A stretch of DNA of 64,000 nucleotides from Rhizobium sp. RU33A (GTDB lineage Bacteria; Pseudomonadota; Alphaproteobacteria; Rhizobiales; Rhizobiaceae), in assembly GCF_900156055.1 (NCBI RefSeq), contig NZ_FTMQ01000003.1, forward strand, positions 124,001 through 188,000. Direction: 5' to 3'. The notes under the pieces were generated by a model, which had not been told where the DNA came from, ran no database searches, and worked only from the letters and a program-made list of their open reading frames with translations. Of this stretch, positions 8,547 through 16,500 are shown one piece after another. Each line of letters begins with the position of its first letter. Positions within the stretch are counted from its first letter, which is position 1. A program made the position numbers and the translations under genes.

Positions 8547-10088
8547 ATGACGCCGAAATCCCTGGGGCGGCGGATGAGGGACCGGGGGGCGAAGAATGAG
8601 CGCGCCGCGTCTGTGGTGATCGGCAAAATGGCGGGGGACATTGAGGCGCTCGCCGTGAATGCTAGCAGGGTCAAGGCCGGCGCGGAGACGCTTTGCACGA
8701 AAATACAGCCCGAGACCTGGGCGGCGGCGGGGCTTGATGCTCCGGAGGCTGTGGCAAGGCTTCGGATGCGGGACGTGCGGGTGGCGGTAGGGGCGGTGAG
8801 GGATGGCGAAGGTGTCGCCATCCGTCCTGAGGGACCACTCAACCTCTCACAGCTCTCACCTTCCGATCTCGCCTTTCTCTCCCGTGATTGGCCACTTCTG
8901 GCCCGGCCCGAACAATTGCCGCCTGAGGGAGACTGGCGCAGCTGGCTGATTTTGGGCGGGCGAGGATCGGGCAAGACGCGGGCAGGTGCCGAATGGGTTC
9001 AGGCTGAGGTGCTGGCGGCGGGTAAGCGGACGGATTTGCGCATTGCGCTGGTGGCGGAAACGCTCGGCGATGCGCGTGAGGTGATGATCGATGGTGCCTC
9101 GGGGCTGGCAAGGATCGCAAGGCGGATGCGGCCGGAGGTGGAGATTTCGCGAAGACGGCTTGTCTGGCCGAACGGGGCGATCGCCCAGATCTTTTCATCC
9201 GAAGATCCCGAAAGCCTGCGCGGGCCGCAGTTTCACCTCGCCTGGTGCGACGAGCTCGCCAAATGGAAACATGCCGACGAGACCTTCGACATGCTGCAGT
9301 TTGCGCTCAGGTTGGGTGATGATCCGCGCCAGGTGGTGACGACGACGCCGAGGCCCGTGCCGCTGCTGAAGCGGCTGATGGCGGATGAGGCGACGGTTTT
9401 GACAAGGATGGCAACAGCGGCCAATGCGCGGCATCTGGCGCCGGGGTTCCTGAGCGCGCTCAGCGCCCGTTATGGCGGGACAAGGCTCGGGCGGCAGGAG
9501 CTCGATGGCGAGCTGATCGAGGACCGGGCGGACGGTTTGTGGAAGCGCGCGCGGCTCGACGAGATCGTGGTGAAGTTGGCTGAGCCCTTGCGCCGCATCG
9601 TGGTTGCAGTCGATCCACCGGCGGGCGGGGCGACGGCCTGCTGCGGCATTGTCGTCGCGGGTCTGAAGGAAAACGGCCAGGCGGTGGTGCTGTCCGATTG
9701 TTCTGTGGAGGGGCAGGGCCCGGCGGGCTGGGCGCGGGCGGTGGTCTCTGCCTACAGGCGCTTCGAGGCCGACCGGGTGGTGGCCGAGGTGAACCAGGGC
9801 GGCGACATGGTGCGTGCGGTGCTCGAGGGCATCGAGGCGCGGCTGCCGGTGGCGACGGTCCGGGCAACGCGCGGCAAGTTTCTCCGCGCAGAGCCAGTGG
9901 CGGCGCTCTATGAGCAGGGCCGGGTTCTGCATGCGGGGCGGTTTACCGAGCTCGAGGACCAGATGTGTGATTTCGGGCCGGAGGGACTGTCGAACGGACG
10001 CTCGCCTGACCGGCTGGATGCGCTGGTCTGGGCGCTGACGGCGCTGATGCTGGAGGGCGGTGGCGAGCCGCGGATCAGGGGGGTGTGA
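8547..10088 (+). CDS. GTA/phage large terminase subunit (g2)
   Basis: This 513-residue protein is the motor and nuclease that packages DNA into the GTA head. The ATPase domain has Walker A GGRGSGKT at about 137-144 and a Walker B-type stretch HLAWCDE near 230-236. The nuclease domain begins with VAVDPPAG (D355), and a late acidic motif, DRLDALVWA, lies close to the end. I start at the ATG at 8547, preceded by AAGGAGA. The first 100 residues, before LSPSDLAFLSRDW, are not part of the terminase core and look like an extension. The small terminase candidate is upstream; the portal gene is displaced 3.7 kb downstream by insertions. Confidence 0.92.
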   Translation: MTPKSLGRRMRDRGAKNERAASVVIGKMAGDIEALAVNASRVKAGAETLCTKIQPETWAAAGLDAPEAVARLRMRDVRVAVGAVRDGEGVAIRPEGPLNLSQLSPSDLAFLSRDWPLLARPEQLPPEGDWRSWLILGGRGSGKTRAGAEWVQAEVLAAGKRTDLRIALVAETLGDAREVMIDGASGLARIARRMRPEVEISRRRLVWPNGAIAQIFSSEDPESLRGPQFHLAWCDELAKWKHADETFDMLQFALRLGDDPRQVVTTTPRPVPLLKRLMADEATVLTRMATAANARHLAPGFLSALSARYGGTRLGRQELDGELIEDRADGLWKRARLDEIVVKLAEPLRRIVVAVDPPAGGATACCGIVVAGLKENGQAVVLSDCSVEGQGPAGWARAVVSAYRRFEADRVVAEVNQGGDMVRAVLEGIEARLPVATVRATRGKFLRAEPVAALYEQGRVLHAGRFTELEDQMCDFGPEGLSNGRSPDRLDALVWALTALMLEGGGEPRIRGV

Positions 10089-10091
10089 AGT

Positions 10092-10204
10092 CCCTCATGC
10101 TGAGGTTTTCTGCACGTAGTGCGGACCTCGAAGCATCCGGCCTGAGTGTGAATTGCTTCGACCCTTCGAGGCCCTCGCAGAGCGAGGGTACTTCAGGGTG
10201 AGGG
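10092..10204. repeat. Family C repeat (CCTCATGCTGAGG type)
   Basis: The unit starts CCTCATGCTGAGG and ends CTTCAGGGTGAGG, with internal GGACCTCGAAGCATC and CCTTCGAGGCCCTCG arms. It starts four bases after the terminase stop. Related units occur at 16361, 18872, 22311, 23795, 28642 and 61326. Confidence 0.82.
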
Positions 10205-10231
10205 GAGATGATGTGCGAGGCTCGTGGGTCC

Positions 10232-10428
10232 TATCTCCCCCCTTGCGGGGGAGAAAGCGAAATCGAGGAATTGGCCCGATCAGGGCCAAACCTCAGATTT
10301 CGCAAGAGGGGGGCTCGGTGTGGTTCTCGCCCAGGGAACTGAGCCCCTCTCTAGGAAAATCTGAAGTTTAGGCGGCTTGCGCTCGCCTAAGCCTTCGATT
10401 TTCCGTTCTCCCCCGCAAGGGGGGAGAT
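10232..10428. repeat. Family A mosaic repeat pair after the terminase
   Basis: A reversed subtype 2 variant (centre GGAATTGGCCCGATCAGGGCC, read in parts) is followed by a forward subtype 1 unit with GGCTTGCGCTCGCC. Together with the family C unit to the left it fills the gap between the terminase stop and the small minus-strand gene. Confidence 0.87.
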
Positions 10429-10458
10429 ATGAACGTCGAATGCCATCACCCCCAAACG

Positions 10459-10488
10459 AAAAAACCGGCACCCTTTTGGATGCCGGTT
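10459..10488 (-). terminator. Terminator of the 41-residue minus-strand gene
   Basis: Read on the minus strand, ACCGGCA and TGCCGGT arms with extra pairs around AAAA form a stable stem followed by TTTTTT. It lies 25 bases after the stop of the small gene. Confidence 0.85.
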
Positions 10489-10512
10489 GATCAGGCAATG
10501 CGGTGGATCAGT

Positions 10513-10638
10513 TTACTTCGCAGCCGTTGCGGGGGCTGCCGGCTGGCGGACCTGGCGCCATTCGTTTTCGAGGCGCTGCAGGACATGGGCAGGGATCGTT
10601 GCCGGGGCGGCGGTCTTGGTCGAAGTGTTCGTTTGCAT
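10513..10638 (-). CDS. Small 41-residue protein of unknown function
   Basis: This short gene encodes MQTNTSTKT..., a 41-residue protein with a Thr/Ala/Pro-rich start, a short amphipathic helix (HVLQRLENEWRQVR) and an Ala/Pro-rich end. I do not recognise it. It is supported as a real gene by a near-perfect GAGGAGGG ribosome binding site seven bases before its ATG and a strong terminator just after its stop. It runs against the GTA genes, between the terminase and the lysozyme-like gene. It has no signal peptide, membrane segment or cysteine. A regulatory micropeptide is possible but unproven. Confidence 0.62.
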   Translation of the reverse strand: MQTNTSTKTAAPATIPAHVLQRLENEWRQVRQPAAPATAAK

Positions 10639-10738
10639 GTCTTCCCTCCTCGGGTTTGGAAGTCTGGCCTCCAAACGTGTCTGTGGGCTGAAAGTTCCAC
10701 AGCGTTAAACCTTTGTAAATATGAACGGAACGAGCTCT

Positions 10739-10765
10739 AAACGATTGAAATTTCTTCAATCGTTT
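10739..10765. promoter_or_regulatory. 11-base perfect inverted repeat of unknown role
   Basis: The arms AAACGATTGAA and TTCAATCGTTT surround a five-base loop. It sits in the 209-base divergent region between the minus-strand micropeptide and the lysozyme gene. It could be an operator or a bidirectional terminator. A CtrA-like TTAA-N7-TAAA lies at 10705-10719, one base off consensus. Confidence 0.45.
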
Positions 10766-10847
10766 TAATTCCGAACTTTTTTCGCAGTGCCGCAGGGCCC
10801 GATACGGCGTAGCCGGCAGCTTTCTTCCCGACATCGAGGATTTCATC

Positions 10848-11468
10848 ATGCGGATCGACCGGCGAATCGTCTTCGCGGGGCTGCGCAATGCCGTGTTCGG
10901 CGGGCGGCTTTCTCAAGGGCAGGTGGACGGCGTGGAGGCGGTGCTGACGCGGTTTTCAACGCGCGGCTGGGGCGATCCGCGCTGGCTCGCCTATATGCTG
11001 GCGACCGCGCATCACGAGACCGGCGGCACCATGCAGGCGGTGCGCGAGACCTTTGCGCCTGACGATGCGGAGGCGGTCAACCGGCTGGAACGGGCCTGGC
11101 GGGCGGGCAGGCTGCCGACGGTGGCGACACCCTATTGGCGCCGCGATGTGGCGGGGCGGAGCTATTATGGGCGGGGTCTTGTGCAGATCACCCATCGCGA
11201 GAACTATGCGAAGATGAGCCGGGTGACCGGGCTCGACCTCGTGGCCGAGCCGGATCTGGCGCTGAGGCTCGACGTGTCCGCCACCATCCTGGTGGTCGGC
11301 ATGACCGAGGGGCTGTTTTCGGGGCTAAGGTTGTCCGACTTCTTCTCAGGCACCAAGGCCGACTGGACGGGGGCGCGAAAGATCGTCAACGGCACCGACC
11401 GGGCGAAGAAGATCGCGGTGACGGCGAGGATATTCGACGCGGCTGTCAGGGCGGGGCTCATGGTGTGA
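10848..11468 (+). CDS. GH19-like chitinase/lysozyme domain protein (putative endolysin)
   Basis: This 206-residue protein resembles glycoside hydrolase family 19 chitinase-like phage lysozymes that cut peptidoglycan. Visible marks are ATAHHETGGTMQAVRE, with the presumed catalytic glutamate, and SYYGRGLVQITHRENY, a signature of the family. It has no signal peptide, so a holin or other route would be needed to reach the wall. RcGTA has its lysis genes elsewhere; here the enzyme lies inside the structural cluster between terminase and portal. The substrate could be peptidoglycan or chitin-like polymer; the phage context favours peptidoglycan. Confidence 0.78.
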   Translation: MRIDRRIVFAGLRNAVFGGRLSQGQVDGVEAVLTRFSTRGWGDPRWLAYMLATAHHETGGTMQAVRETFAPDDAEAVNRLERAWRAGRLPTVATPYWRRDVAGRSYYGRGLVQITHRENYAKMSRVTGLDLVAEPDLALRLDVSATILVVGMTEGLFSGLRLSDFFSGTKADWTGARKIVNGTDRAKKIAVTARIFDAAVRAGLMV

Positions 11469-11547
11469 GGCGGCTAAGCGGCGCATTGAGCGGAGGCCCG
11501 CGCGATGCTATCGGCTTTTGCGCTGCAACAGCTCTTTGAGGTGCCTC

Positions 11548-11853
11548 ATGATCCGCCACATCGTCTTCTTCACCGTCAGCCCCGAACATCTCGAGGCGGT
11601 GCGTGCGGGGTTGTCGATCCTGACGGAGATCCCGAGTGCAACTCGGCTGGAGATCGGCACGAATGTGAAGACCGACGGTTTTCACCGCAGCATCGATCTG
11701 GTCGTCTATGGCGAATTCGAGGATGAGGCGGCACTCGCTGCCTACAAGGCGCATCCGCTTTATGAGGAGAGCATTCGCCGGGTGAAGCCGCTGCGCGAGG
11801 AGCGTTATGCGGCGGACTATGTGGTGGAAGAGGCGGTGACGGCGCGGGTGTGA
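11548..11853 (+). CDS. Dabb (stress-responsive A/B barrel) domain protein
   Basis: This 101-residue protein is a single Dabb-type alpha/beta-barrel domain, with the typical opening MIRHIVFFTV and the central DLVVYGEFEDEAALAAYKAHP. Such proteins form dimers and have varied or unknown roles. I start at the ATG at 11548, with GAGGTG upstream, rather than an earlier in-frame codon at 11518. It follows the lysozyme-like gene by 79 bases and is probably cargo rather than a GTA component, as no equivalent exists in RcGTA. Confidence 0.82.
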   Translation: MIRHIVFFTVSPEHLEAVRAGLSILTEIPSATRLEIGTNVKTDGFHRSIDLVVYGEFEDEAALAAYKAHPLYEESIRRVKPLREERYAADYVVEEAVTARV

Positions 11854-11915
11854 ATTGGTTCACATCGGATATCCCGGACCGCAGGGCGCGCCAGCGCCCT
11901 GCGAGGGAGACCAAG

Positions 11916-12890
11916 TTACGCAGACTTGTGATTGACCCGCGCCAAATCGCCAGCGCCGGCGGCAAGGGCCGAAACGGCAGTCGGCCAACTCTCAGCGTCG
12001 ATGTCGAGCGCAGTGCGGAGCCAGGCGAGCGTCAAGCGCTGGGTAACAGCGAGGCGATCAGGGTCTTCGTCGTCGGTTTCCTTGGCGTCGTAGCCGGCAA
12101 TGCCGCCGAGGCCGTGTTTTCCGCCAAAGAGGGTGAGCAGCGCTTCCGCACCCGGGGCATGGCGATAGGGATCCACATGCCAGTCGGCGCCGCGCGGCGT
12201 TAGATGCGGATTGTCGTCGGCGTCACCCGCAACGACCAGGGTGCGGGTGGTGAGCGTCGAGAAATCCGGATTGAGCGTTGTGTAGTTCTGGCGAGCGTAG
12301 TCGCTGAGACTGTCGCCGCCGAGGCCGGGCGCGGCGAGCAGCACGCCGGCCTTGATGCGCGGCTCTGGACGGCGGACGCGGGTGATGGCCGGGTCGGCGG
12401 TGTCCGTGAGGCCGGCGCCGAGCAGCATGCCGACGGTCTGGCCGCCGAGCGAATGGCCGACGGCGGCGATCCGTGTGTGATCGAGGCGGCCTGATAGCAG
12501 CGGTACGGCCTGTTCGATGGTGGGGAGATTGTCGAGGATAAGGGTCATGTCGTCGAGGCGTGACTGCCAGAAGAAGGGATAGCCAGATGCATCAGGTCCA
12601 AGGCCTGCAACCTTGGAATTGGCATGGGTCGGCTGGATGACGACGAAACCATGGGCGGCGTAGAAATCGACGAGCGGGCCATAGCCGTCCTTGGAGGGGA
12701 TATAGAGCGAGGGGCCGTGGCCATGGGAGAGAAGGATGATCGGCAGGCTGTCGCCGGAGAGCGGTGCGGTGATGCGCAGTTCGAGCGGACGGCCGCGACC
12801 GGGCGCCGGAAGGGTGACGGGATTGATGGTCAATGTGGCTTGCGGGGCCGGCGTCGAGATGGCGCGGGCTTTTGTGACGAGATCATTCAT
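11916..12890 (-). CDS. Alpha/beta hydrolase (chlorophyllase/PAF-acetylhydrolase-like esterase)
   Basis: This 324-residue cytoplasmic hydrolase has the alpha/beta-hydrolase fold. The oxyanion region is ILLSHGHGPSLY, the nucleophile elbow is GHSLGG with the catalytic serine, an acidic residue is likely in VVAGDADDNPHL, and the final histidine in GGKHGLGG. No signal peptide is seen. The substrate is unknown; relatives act on short esters and dienelactones. It is divergent from a TetR-family gene, and two TetR-type operators lie between them, so it is probably the gene that regulator controls. It lies within the GTA cluster but is unlikely to be part of the particle. Confidence 0.82.
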   Translation of the reverse strand: MNDLVTKARAISTPAPQATLTINPVTLPAPGRGRPLELRITAPLSGDSLPIILLSHGHGPSLYIPSKDGYGPLVDFYAAHGFVVIQPTHANSKVAGLGPDASGYPFFWQSRLDDMTLILDNLPTIEQAVPLLSGRLDHTRIAAVGHSLGGQTVGMLLGAGLTDTADPAITRVRRPEPRIKAGVLLAAPGLGGDSLSDYARQNYTTLNPDFSTLTTRTLVVAGDADDNPHLTPRGADWHVDPYRHAPGAEALLTLFGGKHGLGGIAGYDAKETDDEDPDRLAVTQRLTLAWLRTALDIDAESWPTAVSALAAGAGDLARVNHKSA

Positions 12891-12943
12891 GGAAAGTAGC
12901 TCCGGGTTATGGAATTTGCGGGGTGAAGGGGTTAGGAACTAAA

Positions 12944-12991
12944 CGGAACGGCGTTCCGAATGCCGACGTCATATACGGAACGATGTTCCGT
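12944..12991. promoter_or_regulatory. Tandem TetR-family operators
   Basis: CGGAACGGCGTTCCG (12944-12958) and ACGGAACGATGTTCCGT (12975-12991) are two near-identical palindromes with centres 32 bases apart, about three DNA turns. They lie between the divergent hydrolase and TetR genes and should be bound by that regulator. Confidence 0.8.
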
Positions 12992-13037
12992 TTAGCAAGG
13001 GCCGCGCGGGATTTCTCCGGGCTGCTGGAAACTGCGC

Positions 13038-13658
13038 ATGGATAAAGAGGCCGAAATGGACGGGGATCACGGACAGGAAGCAGGCGGACCGCGGGTGCGC
13101 GCCGATGCGCGGCGCAACGAGGATGCGCTGCTGGAGGCGGCCAAGGCGATCTTTGCAGCAAGCGGTGTCGATGCACCGGCCCGCGAGATAGCGACCCGCG
13201 CCGGCGTGGGTGTGGGCACGCTCTACCGGCGTTTTCCGAGCCGCGCGGATCTGGTGATCGCAGTCTTCAAGCGCGAGGTGGACGCCTGTACGGCGGAGGC
13301 CGCAACGCTGGCCGCAAGCCACCCGCCGGCGGAAGCACTGGCGCTCTGGCTTCGCCGGTTCACGAAGTTCATTGCCGCCAAGCGTGGGCTGGCTCAGGCG
13401 CTGCATTCCGGCGATCCGGCCTTTCAGGCTCTGCCGGATTATTTTCGTGAGAATTTCGAGCCGGCTTTGGCCGGGCTCCTGGACGCAGCTGTCGATGTCG
13501 GGGCCGTTCGTTCAGGTATTGAGCCCTACGAACTGCTGCGCGCCATCGGCAATCTCGCGGCGATCAAGGGGGCTGAGCCGGAGGGCGAGACATCAGTGAT
13601 GGTCGAACTGCTGATCGACGGACTGCGCTTTGGTGCGGGCAAGGCTGCACCTGGCTGA
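13038..13658 (+). CDS. TetR/AcrR-family transcriptional regulator
   Basis: This 206-residue repressor has an N-terminal TetR helix-turn-helix (about residues 30-75), with AREIATRAGVGVGTLYRRFPSRADL as the signature (recognition helix VGTLYRRF). A helical ligand-binding domain follows. It probably represses the divergent esterase gene and itself through the two CGGAACG-type palindromes in front of it. The ligand is unknown. An ATG at 13056 is an alternative start with AGAGG upstream. It is followed after 97 bases by the portal gene and is cargo within the GTA cluster. Confidence 0.88.
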   Translation: MDKEAEMDGDHGQEAGGPRVRADARRNEDALLEAAKAIFAASGVDAPAREIATRAGVGVGTLYRRFPSRADLVIAVFKREVDACTAEAATLAASHPPAEALALWLRRFTKFIAAKRGLAQALHSGDPAFQALPDYFRENFEPALAGLLDAAVDVGAVRSGIEPYELLRAIGNLAAIKGAEPEGETSVMVELLIDGLRFGAGKAAPG

Positions 13659-13755
13659 AGCGGCCAGATCAATCTGAGAGTGTGCGCAGACGAGGCCCGG
13701 GCCGACCGTTGATGGCCGCCCGATCCGTTTTCATTCCTGTCGAGGAACAGATCCC

Positions 13756-14928
13756 ATGAAATTTCCCTTTCGTCTGCCCTGGGCTGAAGCCCGGGATCGA
13801 ACCCCCTTGCGCGAAGAAAAGGCGCTGCATCCTCGGCCCGGAACGGCGCTGGCGCTGATTGCGGGCGAGGGCGAGGCGCGCTGGACGGGGCGGAATTATG
13901 CGGCCCTTTCGCGAGAAGGGTTCATGAAGAACCCGGTGGCGCATCGCTGCGTGCGGCTGGTGTCTGAGGCTGCGGCCAGTATCGGCTTTCTCGCCTATCA
14001 GGCGGCGGTCGAGCGAGAGGGGCATCCCGCACTTGCTCTGCTGTCTCGGCCGAACGGGGCGATGACGGGGGCGGATTTTCTCGAAACGCTCTATGGCCAG
14101 CTGCTGCTCTCGGGCAATGCCTATGTCGAGGCGGTGGCCACGGGCGTGCGCAGTGCGGAAAGGGCGGCTGAGCTGCACCTTTTGCGGCCCGATCGGGTGA
14201 GCGTGGTGACCGGGGCGGATGGCTGGCCGTCTGCCTATGATTATCGTGCCGGCACCAAGGCGAGGCGGATCACGCTCGATGGTCTCCTGCATCTGAAGCT
14301 GTTTCACCCGCTCGATGACCACGAGGGTTTTGCGCCGCTGGCGGCAGCGCAAGTGGCGCTTGATCTGCACAATGCGGCGGGGCGCTGGAACAAGGCGCTG
14401 CTCGACAATTCGGCCAGGCCCTCCGGCGCGCTGGTCTATCAGCCGAAGGAGGGTGGTAATCTCTCCGCCGACCAGTATCAGCGGCTGAAGGTGGAGCTCG
14501 ATGAGGGTTATTCCGGCCCGATGCGTGCCGGGCGGCCGCTGCTGCTTGAGGGCGGGCTCGACTGGAAATCGATGGGGCTCTCGCCCAAGGACATGGATTT
14601 CGTCGAGGCGAAGAACGGGGCAGCGCGCGACATCGCGCTCGCCTTCGGCGTGCCGCCGATGCTGCTCGGCATTCCCGGCGACAACACCTATGCCAATTAC
14701 CAGGAGGCGAACCGCGCCTTCTATCGGCTGACCGTTCTGCCGCTGGCGACGCGCACCGGGGCGTCGCTTTCGGTGTTTCTGGGCGAGTTGACGGGCGAGG
14801 CGGTTAGACTGGTGCCGGATCTCGACACGGTGGCGGGGCTTTCGGCCGAGCGCGATGCGCTTTGGGCGCGGGTCGGGGCTGCAGGGTTTTTGACGGATGA
14901 GGAGAAGCGCGAGGCGGTGGGGTATTGA
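13756..14928 (+). CDS. HK97-family portal protein (GTA g3)
   Basis: This 390-residue protein forms the ring at one vertex of the GTA head through which DNA enters and leaves and to which the tail joins. It has the HK97-type portal features: FMKNPVAHRCVRLVSEAAASIGF near the start (core PVAHRCVRLVSEAA), LSGNAYVEAV, and the GVPPMLLGIPGDNTYANYQEA region (core PPMLLGIPGDNTY) before the C-terminal wing. Length matches GTA and small phage portals. It is separated from the terminase by a block of unrelated cargo genes, an unusual break in this otherwise conserved order. Confidence 0.93.
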   Translation: MKFPFRLPWAEARDRTPLREEKALHPRPGTALALIAGEGEARWTGRNYAALSREGFMKNPVAHRCVRLVSEAAASIGFLAYQAAVEREGHPALALLSRPNGAMTGADFLETLYGQLLLSGNAYVEAVATGVRSAERAAELHLLRPDRVSVVTGADGWPSAYDYRAGTKARRITLDGLLHLKLFHPLDDHEGFAPLAAAQVALDLHNAAGRWNKALLDNSARPSGALVYQPKEGGNLSADQYQRLKVELDEGYSGPMRAGRPLLLEGGLDWKSMGLSPKDMDFVEAKNGAARDIALAFGVPPMLLGIPGDNTYANYQEANRAFYRLTVLPLATRTGASLSVFLGELTGEAVRLVPDLDTVAGLSAERDALWARVGAAGFLTDEEKREAVGY

Positions 14929-14944
14929 TTGGTGCCGACTGGAC

Positions 14945-15144
14945 CGATCCCCTCACCAACAAAATCTGAGGTTTAGCCCTGATCGGGCTAAGTCCTCGAT
15001 TTTGTAACCTCTCCCACAAGGGGAGAGGTGTAGATGCGGCTGGCGGCGCGTTCCCTCTCCCCCCTCTGTGGGGGAGAAAGCGAAATCGAAGGCTTAGGCA
15101 AGCGCAAGCCGCCTAAACTTCAGATTTCGCCAGTGACGGGATCA
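14945..15144. repeat. Family A mosaic repeat pair after the portal gene
   Basis: A forward subtype 2 unit (14945-15029, centre TTTAGCCCTGATCGGGCTAA) is followed by a reversed subtype 1 unit (15053-15144, AGCGCAAGCC centre). The pair starts 17 bases after the portal stop and occupies most of the 305-base gap before the AlkB pseudogene. No gene is seen there. Confidence 0.88.
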
Positions 15145-15233
15145 GTTCCACTGGCAATACCCCAGCATCATACGGATGCCGGCCACAAAAGACCGCGCTA
15201 GGATGCTCGCTCTACCGATACGGACACCCACCC

Positions 15234-15803
15234 ATGGAGACCCAGCCCCACCTCCCACCCGGTGCCAGCCTCACCCCCGACTGGATCACCCCTCAGCAGG
15301 AAGTAGCGCTTGCCGCCTTCCTCGATGCGGGTGACTGGAGCGGCGGGCTGAAGCGGCGGGTGCGGCATTTCGGCTATCGTTATGACTACCGGGCGAGGAG
15401 CGCCACGGTGGAGAGCCGCATCGGTCCGCTGCCGGACATGCTCAAGGGGCTGGCGGAGCGGCTGGTGGCGGACGGGTTTTTCTCAGACGTGCCGGACCAG
15501 GTGATCGCCAACGAATATCTGCCCGGGCAGGGGATCAGTGCGCATGTCGATTGCGAGCCGTGTTTCGGCGAGGTGATTGCTTAGCTCAGTCTGCTGTCGG
15601 TCTGCGAGATGCGGTTTGCATCCCTTTCAAGCGGGGAGACACGGGCGGTCATCTTGCCGCCGCGTTCGCTGCTGGTGTTCAGTGGGCCGGCGCGGCGTGA
15701 CTGGACGCATGCGATCGCGGCCCGGCGGTCTGATGTGATTGACGGTCTGCGGCTTGCTCGACAGCGGCGAGTGTCGCTGACCTTTCGGACGATGCGGTTT
15801 TGA
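15234..15803 (+). pseudogene. AlkB-like 2-oxoglutarate dioxygenase with in-frame amber stop
   Basis: The reading frame encodes a 189-codon AlkB-family protein, which normally repairs alkylated DNA bases with iron and 2-oxoglutarate. A TAG at 15582-15584 interrupts it after FGEVIA, yet the same frame continues with LSLLSVCEMRF, then LPPRSLLVFSGPARRDWTHAI and RRVSLTFRTMRF, all AlkB-like (given in short parts). The iron ligands HVD and the later THA histidine lie on opposite sides of the stop, so the short product cannot be active. A single C-to-A change from a serine TCG would explain it. An internal ATG at 15609 could at most make a C-terminal fragment. It lies between portal and protease genes. 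Confidence 0.8.
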
Positions 15804-16036
15804 CCGCAGGCCGTGCACGAGGGTGCGGCGGCTTCAACCGTCGTCTCAACCACCGGAATCGATCCATGAGCTTTTGCAGCCAAGCGATTCCAGGGACTCG
15901 GCAAATCGCCTTCACTTCACCTGACGGATGAAGCGCTGGACGGCAGCGGACGGGGAAAGCGGCGCCGGCCGCAGCCTGTCGGCGGGATCGTTCCGGCCGG
16001 CGCTCATCGAAAAAGCTAACCGCGAAAGATGAACAA

Positions 16037-16357
16037 ATGACTGACTTCGGCCATGATGGCGGGGTGACCTCCGCGCGTCTGATCGGTGCCGTCGCGGGCT
16101 CCGCGATCTCGCTCGTCTACCTGCTTCCCAAACATCGCCGCGAGGCGGCTGTGCGCTTCCTGACCGGGCTTGCCTGTGGGCTGATCTTCGGCGGGCCGAC
16201 GGGGCTTTGGGGCGCCGGACAGCTGGGGCTTGAGGGCAGGTTGTCTCCCGCCGAGATCATGCTGGCAGGGGCGACGCTTGCCTCCTTCACCGCCTGGTGG
16301 GGGCTGGGTATGCTGGTGCGACTGACGGGGCGGGCGGGGGACAAGGTTGGCGGGTGA
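16037..16357 (+). CDS. Small membrane protein at the GTA g3.5 position
   Basis: This 106-residue protein has about three hydrophobic segments: LIGAVAGSAISLVYLLP, AVRFLTGLACGLIFGG and AEIMLAGATLASFTAWWGLG. A short polar N-terminus and a basic C-terminus frame them. I do not recognise a named function. It lies between the portal and the prohead protease, where RcGTA carries the small gene g3.5, so it may be the rhizobial counterpart. A holin-like role is conceivable from size and topology but unsupported. The 233 bases before it, after the AlkB pseudogene, show no gene. Confidence 0.65.
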   Translation: MTDFGHDGGVTSARLIGAVAGSAISLVYLLPKHRREAAVRFLTGLACGLIFGGPTGLWGAGQLGLEGRLSPAEIMLAGATLASFTAWWGLGMLVRLTGRAGDKVGG

Positions 16358-16360
16358 ACT

Positions 16361-16476
16361 CCCTCATCCTGAGGCGCCCCTGCGCAAGCGGGGGCCTCGA
16401 AGGATCGCGCTTCGTTGTAATGGGTGGCCCTGACCCTTCGAGGCCCGCGCGGTGCGCGGGCACCTCAGGGTGAGGG
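16361..16476. repeat. Family C repeat
   Basis: The unit opens CCCTCATCCTGAGGCGCC and closes CACCTCAGGGTGAGG, with GGGGCCTCGAAGGATC and CCCTTCGAGGCCCGC arms. It follows the g3.5-position gene directly and abuts a family B pair. Confidence 0.83.
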
Positions 16477-16500
16477 GTTAAGGGCGGAGCGGCTATCCAC

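Noticed and set aside
10795..11062. An overlapping plus-strand frame at the start of the lysozyme gene
   Set aside because: The product is Arg/Ala-rich with no similarity, while the overlapping frame has clear GH19-like motifs.
11850..12899. Plus-strand reading frames opposite the esterase gene
   Set aside because: They are shadows of the alpha/beta hydrolase gene, with low-complexity products and no family features.
15581..15915. Minus-strand frames opposite the AlkB pseudogene
   Set aside because: They are short, Arg/Pro-rich, and the plus-strand AlkB similarity explains the region.
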